DNA of 64,000 bases from Streptococcus gallolyticus (GTDB lineage: Bacteria; Bacillota; Bacilli; Lactobacillales; Streptococcaceae). Positions within the stretch are counted from its first letter, which is position 1. Each line of letters begins with the position of its first letter. Positions 17,354 to 26,011 of the stretch are shown here, piece by piece. Below the pieces are notes generated by a model. The model was given only the letters and a program-made list of their open reading frames with translations. It did no database searches and was not told the DNA's origin. The stretch is taken from the NCBI GenBank assembly GCA_019794795.1, contig JAIMFC010000005.1, positions 107,385 to 171,384 on the forward strand, given 5' to 3'. The position numbers and the translations under genes were made by a program.

Positions 17354-19076
17354 GAGCACCTCCCTGATTTTGCTGCGAATGATGAATTTCTTGGTAAATT
17401 GCACAGGATTCTAGTAACATCTGATGTGGACCAAGCCCAACTTGATGCCCTTTATCCAATACTAAAATCTGGTCAGCCCCTTGCAAACTATTGGTCCGCT
17501 GAGAAATCATAATAAGTGTTTGCTGTGGTAATTCCCGTCGAATGGCCGACAAGAGACGACTTTCAGTTAAATAATCCAGGGCTGAAGTTGAATCATCTAG
17601 GATTAAAACCGGCGCTTCTTGTAAAATAGCTCGCGCAATAGTCAATCGTTGGCGTTGTCCACCAGAAAAATTTCGTCCAAAAGCTTCTACTCTTGCTTCC
17701 AAACCGCCTTTTTCTTCTACAAAATCCTTGGCTTGGGCAATTTCCAAGGCCCACCACATCTTTTCTTCTTCTGCATCCGGCATGCCCAAGGTCAGATTAG
17801 AAGCGATACTGCCACTAAATAATTGAGCTTTTTGTGGGACTAAAGCAAATAGTTTACGCCAATCCTTCAAATTTTTAGGAGGAACTCCTTTTTTGAAAAC
17901 TGCAATTTGCCCCTGACTTGGCTGATAAAAGCGTAAGAATAGCTGAACTAGACTTGATTTTCCTGAACCAGTTCCACCAATCATACCAAAAAAATCACCC
18001 TCTTGAATAGAAAAATCAAGATTCTCTAAAGCAGATTCTACCGCGGTAGGGTAGGTAAAGGTCAGATTTTCAGCAAGGATTTGTTGAGTTGGAAATGGAC
18101 AATCTTTGACAAATAAGTCGGCCTCCAAATCTTCGGATTTCTGGTTGAAAATTTCCTGAACACGTTTGGCACTGATAAAGGTCTGGTTGAGTGTTGTCAC
18201 GACCATAACCAATTTGACCAATTCTACTAGAATTTGTAGAAGATAGTTTATCAAGGCAACCAACATCCCTTGCTCCAGTGCATTATCCGCAATAGCCAGT
18301 TGCCCCTTCCAAATCAAGACGACCAGTGTCAGATTCACTACTAGGTAAGTAGCTGGTGTCAGCAAGGCAGACCAGTAGCCTGCTCGAATTTGTAATGTTT
18401 TATACTGAGAGTTTTTTTCAGTAAAGTCTGTAATTTCCCTGTCCCTTTGCACGAATGCACGAATGACTCGCATGCCCAGACTATTTTCACGGATAGCACT
18501 AACCATCTTGTCCAATCCAAGACGAATTTTTGCAAAATAGCCTGCTGAAATCTGCGAGATAATAATCACAATGACAAGCAAAATGGCAATCATGAATACA
18601 AACCAGATAGACAGGCGGGGACTGATAGAAGATGCCATGAGCAGAGCGCCAAAAACTACAATTGGTGCTCGTAAAAAGAGACGAAGAAAAATGTTGATAC
18701 CTGTTTGAATCTGTAAACAATCGCTCGTTAAACGAGTTAAGAGGCTAGCACTAGATAGCTGATCTTGGCTCGATTTCGGGAGAGAAAGAACTTTCTGATA
18801 GAGGTCCTGAGTTAATTGCTTGGTGTAACCAACGGCTGCTTTAGCAGAATAATACTGGGCAATGAGCGCCACCACTACACCTACAACTGCTAATCCTATC
18901 AATAACAAAACTAAGGCAACCAAGTTTCCCTGATTGCCATGTGGAATGATTTGATCAACAATTGCTGCAATCACCAAAGGGACAAACAACTCAAAACAGG
19001 CTTCGAGTAGCTTAAACAAGGGAGCTAGAACGGACTCCTTTATATAACCTTTGAAATAGCGCAATAATGATTTCAT
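17337..19076 (-). CDS. ABC exporter half-transporter, degenerate-site subunit (membrane + ATPase)
   Basis: A 579-residue partner of the downstream exporter gene. Six helices are followed by an ATPase domain with Walker A GGTGSGKSS, signature FSGGQRQRL and Walker B VLILDDSTSALD. The residue after the Walker B Asp is Asp, not the catalytic Glu, as in the degenerate site of heterodimeric exporters. It starts 4 nt after the pta stop and overlaps its partner by 17 nt. Co-transcription with pta, or even with relQ-nadK-rluD, is likely because no terminator separates them. Confidence 0.88.
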   Translation of the reverse strand: MKSLLRYFKGYIKESVLAPLFKLLEACFELFVPLVIAAIVDQIIPHGNQGNLVALVLLLIGLAVVGVVVALIAQYYSAKAAVGYTKQLTQDLYQKVLSLPKSSQDQLSSASLLTRLTSDCLQIQTGINIFLRLFLRAPIVVFGALLMASSISPRLSIWFVFMIAILLVIVIIISQISAGYFAKIRLGLDKMVSAIRENSLGMRVIRAFVQRDREITDFTEKNSQYKTLQIRAGYWSALLTPATYLVVNLTLVVLIWKGQLAIADNALEQGMLVALINYLLQILVELVKLVMVVTTLNQTFISAKRVQEIFNQKSEDLEADLFVKDCPFPTQQILAENLTFTYPTAVESALENLDFSIQEGDFFGMIGGTGSGKSSLVQLFLRFYQPSQGQIAVFKKGVPPKNLKDWRKLFALVPQKAQLFSGSIASNLTLGMPDAEEEKMWWALEIAQAKDFVEEKGGLEARVEAFGRNFSGGQRQRLTIARAILQEAPVLILDDSTSALDYLTESRLLSAIRRELPQQTLIMISQRTNSLQGADQILVLDKGHQVGLGPHQMLLESCAIYQEIHHSQQNQGGAHETTR

Positions 19077-19079
19077 ATT

Positions 19080-20066
19080 TTACAACGCATCTACTGCTTG
19101 TGCTGCAGTGATAATTCCCAATTTATAAACATCTTCTGAGCTACAACCACGTGACAAGTCGTTGACTGGTTTGTTTAGACCTTGAAGGACTGGACCAACC
19201 GCGTCAAAACCACCTAAACGCTCCGCAATCTTATAAGCAATGTTACCTGCTTCAATAGCTGGGAAGATGAAGACATTAGCTTGACCAGCAACAGGGCTAT
19301 TTGGAGCTTTCAAACGAGCTGTATTTGGCTCAAGAGCAGCATCCATTTGCAATTCACCGTCAATCAAAAGATCTGGACGAAGTTCATTTGCAATACGAGT
19401 TGCTTCTACGACCTTATCAACGTGTGGTCCTGAACCAGAACCTTTTGTTGAGTAAGAAATCATAGCTACTTTAGGATCGATACCGAAGGTTTCAGCTGTT
19501 GCTGCTGAGTTAATCGCGATTTCAGCCAATGTTTCAGCATCAGGATCAATGTTGATAGCACAGTCACCAAAGACGTATTTGTGCTCATCTTTGACCATAA
19601 GGAAGACACCTGAAGTACGTTTAACGCCTGGTTTAGTTTTGATAATTTGAAGAGCAGGACGAACAGTGTCTGCTGTTGAATGAGCAGCACCTGAAACCAT
19701 ACCTTCAGCTAAGCCCATTTGTACCAACATAACACCAAAGTAGTTGACATCACGCAAGATAGTGTCTGCTTGTTCTTCATCCACTTTTCCTTTACGAAGG
19801 CTAACGAATTCTTGTTTCATATTTTCAAAGTTAGCGTAATCGTTAGGATTGATGACAGTGATACCTGGGTTTGAGAAACCAAATTCTGTCAAAAGAGCAT
19901 GTACTTCTTCAGGAACACCCAAGATGATTGGCTCAGCCAAACCTTCGAATTTCAAACGAGCTGCTGCACGAACAACACGCTCATCAGTTCCCTCAGGAAA
20001 AACAATACGAAGTTTTTTACCAACGATTTTGTGTTTCAATTCACCAAATAAGCTACGAATTTCCAT
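19080..20066 (-). CDS. pta: Phosphate acetyltransferase
   Basis: Pta interconverts acetyl-CoA and acetyl phosphate, the first step of acetate overflow and ATP formation with AckA. The 328 residues equal the short single-domain form. Conserved segments include the start KLRIVFPEGTDERVVRAAARL and the central STKGSGSGPHVDKV active-site strip. It has its own strong promoter with a cre-like box (20101-20129) while also lying at the end of the relQ-nadK-rluD series. CcpA control of pta is known in streptococci. Confidence 0.96.
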   Translation of the reverse strand: MEIRSLFGELKHKIVGKKLRIVFPEGTDERVVRAAARLKFEGLAEPIILGVPEEVHALLTEFGFSNPGITVINPNDYANFENMKQEFVSLRKGKVDEEQADTILRDVNYFGVMLVQMGLAEGMVSGAAHSTADTVRPALQIIKTKPGVKRTSGVFLMVKDEHKYVFGDCAINIDPDAETLAEIAINSAATAETFGIDPKVAMISYSTKGSGSGPHVDKVVEATRIANELRPDLLIDGELQMDAALEPNTARLKAPNSPVAGQANVFIFPAIEAGNIAYKIAERLGGFDAVGPVLQGLNKPVNDLSRGCSSEDVYKLGIITAAQAVDAL

Positions 20067-20100
20067 TTTTATACCTCAAATTATTATTTATTTCTTGACT

Positions 20101-20129
20101 ATGATAACGCTTTGAAACTTATTTGTCAA
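20101..20129 (-). promoter_or_regulatory. pta promoter with overlapping cre-like site
   Basis: On the minus strand TTGACA (20124-20129), 17 nt, TATCAT (20101-20106). The overlapping TCAAAGCGTTATCA (20102-20115) differs from the cre consensus only at position 2. The -35 lies within the end of the upstream pseudouridine synthase gene. Confidence 0.7.
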
Positions 20130-21030
20130 ATGACTTTTCTTCTTTCTGAAAAGAATCCACAACTGCTTGGAAATCTGCTGGTAATGGGCTTTCCAGTGCC
20201 ATCATTTTTTCAGAAAACGGATTGAAAAATTTAAGTCGATGGCAATGCAAAGCTTGGCGCTCAATCCCATAATCGAGGCTTCCGCCATACAGATCGTCTC
20301 CTAGAAGCGGGAAACCAATATGAGAGAAATGAACACGAATCTGATGGGTGCGGCCTGTATGCAGTTGAATATCTACTAAATGTACATCTCCCCATGATTG
20401 AACAACTTTATATGATGTGTGGGCATATTTGCCCGACTTGGTCACACAGCGGGTAATAATACTGTCGTCAGGACGTCCAATCGGAGCAATGATATCCCCT
20501 GTTTCCTCTAAATGTCCCGCTCCACGCACTAAAGCATAGTAGCGTTTATGAATTTGTTTTGCTTGTAGTTGCTTATCGAGGCGAGCATGGGCATAACCGT
20601 GCTTAGCAAAAAGCATGAGGCCTGATGTGTCCTTGTCTAAACGTGTGACGATGTGGACCTGTTTATTCTCATACCCTTGCTTCAGGTAGTATGATTTCAC
20701 AAAATTAGCAATGGTGTTGGAGTGAAGGATGCTGGGAATTGAAGCTACTCCATAAGGTTTTTCAATGACCATAAAATGTGGGTCTTCGTAGACAATGTCC
20801 AAAGGAACATCAACAGGTGCTAAACTCCCCGTCACATCTTCTTCGCTGGGAATATCGATGGTCACACGGTCTCCAATTTCTACAAGGAAAATGGCATTCT
20901 GCCGAACGCCATTCACCTGAATATCCCCACCAGCAAACTTGATTTTTGCTAGAAGAGACTTCGAAATATCATGCTTTTTCAAGAAATTTTTGACCTTCAT
21001 CCGCTGATCAACAATAAATTCAAACCGCAT
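20119..21030 (-). CDS. RluA/RluD-family 23S rRNA or tRNA pseudouridine synthase
   Basis: The 303 residues show an S4-like N-terminus and the catalytic block VTRLDKDTSGLMLFAK, in which the Asp of RLD attacks uridine. The HTGRTHQIRVHF motif of the family follows. Its start codon overlaps the nadK stop (TAATG). The gene order relQ-nadK-this gene-pta is the one described for streptococci, where it is often called rluE or rluD; the exact target base cannot be read from sequence. Confidence 0.9.
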   Translation of the reverse strand: MRFEFIVDQRMKVKNFLKKHDISKSLLAKIKFAGGDIQVNGVRQNAIFLVEIGDRVTIDIPSEEDVTGSLAPVDVPLDIVYEDPHFMVIEKPYGVASIPSILHSNTIANFVKSYYLKQGYENKQVHIVTRLDKDTSGLMLFAKHGYAHARLDKQLQAKQIHKRYYALVRGAGHLEETGDIIAPIGRPDDSIITRCVTKSGKYAHTSYKVVQSWGDVHLVDIQLHTGRTHQIRVHFSHIGFPLLGDDLYGGSLDYGIERQALHCHRLKFFNPFSEKMMALESPLPADFQAVVDSFQKEEKSFDK

Positions 21031-21848
21031 TATTCCACCTCTCCGATAAAAGCATCTTTGACGCGATTCCAGAAACTGGTGTGGCGAGGAGTAGCTACGA
21101 AATTGATTTTATGGTTGTCAATTTGATAATCAATTTGTTCAATATTGTCGTAGACAAAGGTACGGTTATCAATAGCGATTGAATAACGGTCATCGTGTTG
21201 CGGGTCGATGACAATCTTGTCCTTTTTAGGAACTACGATTGAGGAACCCAAGGTACGATACACTCGGTTATTCAGACTGGCTACTTCTGCAATTTGTAAG
21301 GCTTCAATGGTCGGATGTAAAACAGCACCTCCTAAAGATTTATTGTAAGCAGTGGAGCCTGTTGGTGTTGACACAGCAATGCCATCTCCACGGAAACGTT
21401 CAAAAGGGACACCGTTGATATGGATATCTGCCACCATGGTTTTAGACAAACGCTTAATCGTTGCTTCATTGAGGGCGCGTGCGGTCACAATTCGTCCATC
21501 TAGCATACGAATTTTCACATTGAGAATGGGGTAAGATACCTTAGCTCCCGTATCCAATTTCAAATTTTCGACCAACTCATCTATTTCAAAATCACGGTAA
21601 TCAGTATAAAATCCTAGGTGTCCTGTATGTACACCGACAAAACGAACTTTATCTAGAATATTTTCATACTTGTGAAAAGCTGACAAGAGCATGCCATCAC
21701 CACCGATTGAAATCACAATATCAGGATTTTTCGGTGTCATGATAAAATTGGCATCTTTTAATTTATTCCATAATTCCTTGGAAACAGCTTCACTCTTTGG
21801 ATTTCTGCTACTGAGCAGGGCAATTTTTTTTTTATCTGTATTCTTCAT
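21030..21848 (-). CDS. nadK: NAD kinase
   Basis: Phosphorylates NAD to NADP. The 272-residue protein has the GGDG motif in [16 protein letters not shown] and the later [21 protein letters not shown] substrate loop. I start at ATG 21848 (MKNTDKKK), inside the 3' end of relQ; the longer ORF reading begins ten codons earlier without a better ribosome site. It overlaps relQ by 17 nt and the pseudouridine synthase by 1 nt. Confidence 0.94.
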   Translation of the reverse strand: MKNTDKKKIALLSSRNPKSEAVSKELWNKLKDANFIMTPKNPDIVISIGGDGMLLSAFHKYENILDKVRFVGVHTGHLGFYTDYRDFEIDELVENLKLDTGAKVSYPILNVKIRMLDGRIVTARALNEATIKRLSKTMVADIHINGVPFERFRGDGIAVSTPTGSTAYNKSLGGAVLHPTIEALQIAEVASLNNRVYRTLGSSIVVPKKDKIVIDPQHDDRYSIAIDNRTFVYDNIEQIDYQIDNHKINFVATPRHTSFWNRVKDAFIGEVE

Positions 21849-22503
21849 CTGTATCGTCACTATTTCCAACACCGTCATTTAATTTGCGGTGAGCAGGGTC
21901 AAAAAGAGCTTGCGCTTCTTGAATATCGTCGCGGATTTTCCGCATTTCTTCGTCTAATTGATAGGCAATTTTAGCAGTTACTTCTAGGCGCTTCTTGATT
22001 TCTTCCGGGAAATTTCCCTTGTACTTGTAATTAAGCGAATGTTCAATCGTTGCCCAAAAATTCATGGACAAGGTCCGAATCTGAATCTCTGCCAAGACAA
22101 CCTTATTCCCGTTGATGGTGTCAACAGGATACTCGACCACTACATGGTAGGAACGATAACCTGAAGCCTTCATATTGGTAATATAATCTCGTTCATGGAC
22201 AATCTGCATATCCTTGCGCTTGCGAATAATTTCCAAAACTTCTTCCACGTCATCAACGAACTGCACCATGACCCTAACACCGGCAATATCCTGCATGTCT
22301 TGAGCTAGATTTTCTTCCTTGATGTGGCGTAAAACCATCTTTTCCTTGATGGATTCGATCGGCTTAACACGACCTGTTACAAACTCAATTGGTGAATGAC
22401 GATTCGCCTTACGATACTGCTTCCGAATCCCACGTAACTTAATTTTTAGCTCGCCTACTGTTTGAATATAGGGGTCTAAAAATTCTTCCCAGTCCAACTC
22501 CAT
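21832..22503 (-). CDS. relQ: Small alarmone synthetase RelQ
   Basis: A 223-residue single-domain (p)ppGpp synthetase without hydrolase or regulatory domains. The synthetase core is seen in [30 protein letters not shown], and [26 protein letters not shown] with the conserved E-IQIRT strand. It heads the relQ-nadK-rluD-pta series and is divergent from a CYTH protein gene, the same grouping as yjbK/yjbM/yjbN/yjbO in Bacillus. A GGGAG site precedes the start. Confidence 0.94.
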   Translation of the reverse strand: MELDWEEFLDPYIQTVGELKIKLRGIRKQYRKANRHSPIEFVTGRVKPIESIKEKMVLRHIKEENLAQDMQDIAGVRVMVQFVDDVEEVLEIIRKRKDMQIVHERDYITNMKASGYRSYHVVVEYPVDTINGNKVVLAEIQIRTLSMNFWATIEHSLNYKYKGNFPEEIKKRLEVTAKIAYQLDEEMRKIRDDIQEAQALFDPAHRKLNDGVGNSDDTDEEYR

Positions 22504-22601
22504 CTATTCTCCCTTCGAATTCTCTTCTTGTAAAAATTTCATTTTTCGTATAGAATAACAAGGACTATTATACCATATGAAAGGCATTTCCTCTACTGAA
22601 A

Positions 22602-23174
22602 ATGAACCACCTAGAAATCGAATACAAAACCCTCTTATCACACGAGGAGTACCAAAAACTCTTGCCTGAGTTTGCTGAAATTGAGTCTGTTGAGCAGACA
22701 AACTACTACATCGACACACCAGATTTTGATATGAAAGCCAATCGGTGCTCTCTTCGCATCCGTACTTTTTCAGATGCTGCTGAACTAACCTTGAAAATTC
22801 CACAAGAAATTGGCAATATGGAACACAACCAAGACCTGAAATTACAGGAAGCACAAAGATTAATTACTGAGTTTCAACTGCCTAAGGGACCGATCAAAGA
22901 CTTATTAACTGATAAAGCAATTCCTCTTGAAAACTTGGCAGTCTGGGGATTTTTGACGACAAAGCGCCTGGAAAAAATGTCTGACTTCGGTCTCATGGCC
23001 TTAGATGAAAATACTTATCTTGGACAAACCGACTATGAGTTGGAAGTGGAAGTTTCAGATGCAGAAGCTGGTAAAATCGCCTTTGACAAATTCCTTGAAC
23101 ATCACCACATTCAATTCAAATATGCCAGCAGCAAGGTTGCCCGCACCGCTGCTCAAAAAAAATCAGCTAAATAG
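22602..23174 (+). CDS. CYTH domain protein (triphosphate-binding enzyme family)
   Basis: The 190 residues begin MNHLEIEYKTLL, with the ExExK signature that lines the triphosphate tunnel, followed by several basic and acidic β-strands (RCSLRIRTF, AELTLKIPQ, YELEVEVSDAE). Family members hydrolyse inorganic triphosphate or thiamine triphosphate, or make cyclic AMP in class IV cyclases. The gene is divergent from relQ. No clear Shine-Dalgarno lies before ATG 22602. A short hairpin plus T6 ends it. Confidence 0.87.
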   Translation: MNHLEIEYKTLLSHEEYQKLLPEFAEIESVEQTNYYIDTPDFDMKANRCSLRIRTFSDAAELTLKIPQEIGNMEHNQDLKLQEAQRLITEFQLPKGPIKDLLTDKAIPLENLAVWGFLTTKRLEKMSDFGLMALDENTYLGQTDYELEVEVSDAEAGKIAFDKFLEHHHIQFKYASSKVARTAAQKKSAK

Positions 23175-23188
23175 GCTGGTTTTTTATT
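23158..23188 (+). terminator. Intrinsic terminator of the CYTH gene
   Basis: AAATCAGC and GGCTGGTTT arms with a 6-nt loop run into TTTTTTATTTT. The left arm is within the last codons of the gene. Confidence 0.65.
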
Positions 23189-23287
23189 TTCAAACATGAA
23201 ATAAATAGAAAAATTTGGTAAAATAAAAATATTGGAAAACTGTATGGCCAATCAGGTCATCTTAGATAATGAAGGAGTTATTTTGTC

Positions 23288-24265
23288 ATGGTACAACCTT
23301 ACGGCGATAAACAAATCAAATTGTTCGCTCTAAATGGAAATAAAGAAATTGCTGAAAAAATTTCAGAAGTTTCTGGTATCCCTCTCGGAAAAATGTCTTC
23401 TCGTCAATTTTCAGACGGTGAAATTCAGATCAATATCGAAGAAAGTGTCCGCGGTGTTGATGTTTACATTATCCAGTCAACCAGCTATCCAGTTAACAAC
23501 CACCTCTGGGAATTGTTGATTATGGTGGATGCTTGTGTTCGTGCCAGTGCAAACTCAGTTACAGTTGTCATGCCTTATTTTGGTTATGCACGTCAAGATC
23601 GCACCGCTGCTCCTTGCGAACCAATCACTGCTAAACTCGTTGCCAATATGTTGGTTAAAGCAGGTGTTAATCGTGTGGTAACCCTTGACCTTCATGCGGT
23701 TCAAGTACAAGGCTTCTTTGATATTCCAGTTGATAATCTCTATACTGTGCCACTTTTTGCAGAGCACTATACCCGTAAAGGATTGACAGGTTCTGACGTT
23801 GTCATCGTTAGCCCTAAAAATTCTGGTATTAAACGTGCACGTAGCTTGGCAGAATACCTTGATGCACCAATTGCTATCATTGACTACCCACAAGATGATG
23901 CAGATCGTGCAGAAGGCTATATTATCGGTGAAGTAGCTGGTAAAAAAGCAATTTTGATTGATGATATGTTGAACACAGGGAAAACCTTCTCAGAAGCTGC
24001 AAAGATCGTCGAACGTGACGGCGCAACTGAAATCTACGCTGTAGCAAGTCATGGACTTTTCGCAGGAAATGCGGTTGAATTATTGGACGCTGCTCCTATC
24101 AAAGAGATTTTAGTAACGGACTCTGTAGCAAAACAAGAGGTAATGCCAAAAAATATTGCTTTCTTAACAGCTAGTGAACTGATTGCTGACGCTCTCCTTC
24201 GTATCCATGAACGCCGTCCAGTCAGCCCTCTCTTTAGTTTCCAAAAGGAAAAGAAAAAACAATAG
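23288..24265 (+). CDS. prs: Ribose-phosphate pyrophosphokinase
   Basis: Makes PRPP from ribose 5-phosphate and ATP for nucleotide, histidine and NAD synthesis. The 325 residues show the class I motifs: [16 protein letters not shown], the flexible-loop region [10 protein letters not shown], and the PRPP-binding [17 protein letters not shown] segment ([14 protein letters not shown]). The start follows AAGGAG. The last codons overlap the ribosome site of the next gene, a cysteine desulfurase. Streptococci often carry two prs genes; which paralogue this is cannot be decided here. Confidence 0.95.
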   Translation: MVQPYGDKQIKLFALNGNKEIAEKISEVSGIPLGKMSSRQFSDGEIQINIEESVRGVDVYIIQSTSYPVNNHLWELLIMVDACVRASANSVTVVMPYFGYARQDRTAAPCEPITAKLVANMLVKAGVNRVVTLDLHAVQVQGFFDIPVDNLYTVPLFAEHYTRKGLTGSDVVIVSPKNSGIKRARSLAEYLDAPIAIIDYPQDDADRAEGYIIGEVAGKKAILIDDMLNTGKTFSEAAKIVERDGATEIYAVASHGLFAGNAVELLDAAPIKEILVTDSVAKQEVMPKNIAFLTASELIADALLRIHERRPVSPLFSFQKEKKKQ

Positions 24266-24276
24266 GAGGTCAATCA

Positions 24277-25398
24277 TTGATCTACTTAGACAATGCTGCA
24301 ACCACTCCACTTTCAAAAGCAGCGCTGGATAGTTTGCTCCAAACTTCACAGGAAGTTTTCGGTAATCCTTCTAGCATCCATAACTTCGGCCGAGCTGCTA
24401 ATAAAATTCTCCGCGAAGCCCGCGAGTCTATCGCTAGTGCTCTAAAGACCAATCCAAATAACATCATCTTCACATCGGGAGGCTCTGAAGCCGATACACT
24501 GGCTATTCAAGGCTACGCTCTTGCCAATCAGCATAAGGGCAAACACTTGATTACTACAGCTATCGAGCACCATGCTGTCCTACATACCATGGAATATCTT
24601 GAAAAGCGCTTTGGCTTTGAAGTGACCTATATCCAGCCAGTTGACCAAGAAATCACTGCTCAACAGATCGCTGAAGCATTGCGACCAGATACAATATTGG
24701 TTAGCACCATGTTTGCTAATAACGAAACAGGCATGATTCTACCCATTCAAGAAATTGGAAAAGTCTTAGCAGACCACCAAGCCATCTATCATGTAGATGC
24801 TGTTCAAGTTATTGGAAAACTTCCTGTTTCCCCTGAAGAGTTGGGTATTGACATGCTCTCTGCATCGGCTCATAAATTCCATGGTCCAAAGGGACAGGGG
24901 TTCCTCTACAGTCGAGTTCCAAATTTTGATTCGCTGATTCATGGTGGTAAGCAGGAACATCAACACCGTGCTGGTACTGAAAACCTAGCTGGTATCACTG
25001 CCATGGCTACTGCTTTGATAGAACAATTAGCTCATCAGAAAAAAGATTATCAAACCGTTTTAGAGTTGAGAAACTATTTCATCACTGGATTGCAAGACTT
25101 GGATTTCTACCTTAATGAATCCCTGCTAACACTTCCGCATGTGCTGAATGTTGGATTTACTGGTCAACTGAATGAGCAACTCCTGATGAGGCTAGATTTG
25201 GCTGGTATTGCCGTTTCAAGCGGTTCTGCTTGTACAGCGGGTGCGGTGGAAAAAAGTCATGTTTTAACGGCTCTTTACGGAGAAAACTCACATCGCCTCA
25301 GAGAATCACTACGCTTTAGCTTCTCTGAACAAAATACAATACAAGAACTGGATTATGTCATTCAGACCTTAAAAGAAATGATTGGAGGCCAAAAATAA
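24277..25398 (+). CDS. Cysteine desulfurase (NifS/IscS class V aminotransferase family)
   Basis: A PLP enzyme that takes sulfur from cysteine for thiolation or Fe-S assembly. The 373 residues begin IYLDNAATTPLS, with the PLP lysine in SASAHKFHGPKGQGFLY and the active cysteine in SSGSACTAGA. Translation starts at TTG 24277, six nt after a perfect AGGAGGT; no ATG or GTG is available. Two small genes follow with stop/start overlap. No iscU-like scaffold is adjacent, so tRNA thiolation or thiamine supply is as likely as Fe-S assembly. Confidence 0.92.
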   Translation: MIYLDNAATTPLSKAALDSLLQTSQEVFGNPSSIHNFGRAANKILREARESIASALKTNPNNIIFTSGGSEADTLAIQGYALANQHKGKHLITTAIEHHAVLHTMEYLEKRFGFEVTYIQPVDQEITAQQIAEALRPDTILVSTMFANNETGMILPIQEIGKVLADHQAIYHVDAVQVIGKLPVSPEELGIDMLSASAHKFHGPKGQGFLYSRVPNFDSLIHGGKQEHQHRAGTENLAGITAMATALIEQLAHQKKDYQTVLELRNYFITGLQDLDFYLNESLLTLPHVLNVGFTGQLNEQLLMRLDLAGIAVSSGSACTAGAVEKSHVLTALYGENSHRLRESLRFSFSEQNTIQELDYVIQTLKEMIGGQK

Positions 25399-25748
25399 TG
25401 GCATTTGAAAAAATGGTCACTCTCAAGGATTGTGACTACACTTATGAAATTAGTCCATCTATCAAAAAATACACTTTGCGTGATAACACTTTTGAACAAA
25501 CTCAAGTTGGACATTTTCAATTGACTCGTATGTTGGAAGAAGTTCCAAATTCTAATCAAGGATTCCTTTTGAAAATCATTTTAAACAAAGATTTATCTGG
25601 TTTCAAAATCAATATTACTGACAAATCTGGTTTGAAACTGGTCAATATTTTTAAAGAAGGTGCCAACAAAGTCATCCAAGAGAAATTTTACTTCCTTATG
25701 GATAGCTTAGTTGACCGTGATATTTTCACAAAGAAAGCCGCTAAATGA
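25398..25748 (+). CDS. DUF1831 family protein
   Basis: A 116-residue cytoplasmic protein with no membrane segment, starting MAFEKMVTLKDCDYTYEI. It matches my recollection of the DUF1831 family, found next to cysteine desulfurase genes in lactobacilli and streptococci. Its ATG overlaps the desulfurase stop by one base and the next gene by four, which suggests a functional link to sulfur transfer. No catalytic motif is visible. Confidence 0.75.
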   Translation: MAFEKMVTLKDCDYTYEISPSIKKYTLRDNTFEQTQVGHFQLTRMLEEVPNSNQGFLLKIILNKDLSGFKINITDKSGLKLVNIFKEGANKVIQEKFYFLMDSLVDRDIFTKKAAK

Positions 25749-25957
25749 TTGAATTAGAGTATTTGGATTTCTATCAACAAACCCGAAAACAGACATTTGA
25801 TACTTTCGACGAGCTACTATTAGCATTTTCCGGCTGCTCTACTCTACCTGATCACCTCAAGGTTGTTAGTCTGACTCAGAATGGCCAAAATCTTGGTTAC
25901 ACTGGGTTAATCGGCGACTTGTACCATTTCTTGAAAGAAATTGATCCTAAAAAGTAA
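25745..25957 (+). CDS. DUF4649 family small protein
   Basis: A 70-residue acidic soluble protein (MIELEYLDFYQQTRKQTFDT) at the end of the prs-cysteine desulfurase-DUF1831 cluster, overlapping the previous gene by 4 nt (ATGA). It resembles the streptococcal DUF4649 family. No function is known to me. Confidence 0.7.
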   Translation: MIELEYLDFYQQTRKQTFDTFDELLLAFSGCSTLPDHLKVVSLTQNGQNLGYTGLIGDLYHFLKEIDPKK

Positions 25958-25969
25958 AATACAACTTAA

Positions 25970-25999
25970 AGAACTTGAGACTTTTGGTCCCAAGTTCTA
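25970..25999. terminator. Bidirectional terminator between the desulfurase cluster and the esterase gene
   Basis: AGAACTTGAGAC pairs with GTCCCAAGTTCT (one mismatch) around a short loop, with A/T-rich flanks. It lies between convergent genes. Confidence 0.75.
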
Positions 26000-26011
26000 T
26001 TATTTTGATCC

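Noticed and set aside
22504..22854. 116-codon minus-strand frame upstream of relQ
   Set aside because: Antisense to the CYTH protein gene, which has the ExExK motif and sensible codon use; the frame merely runs up to the relQ start.
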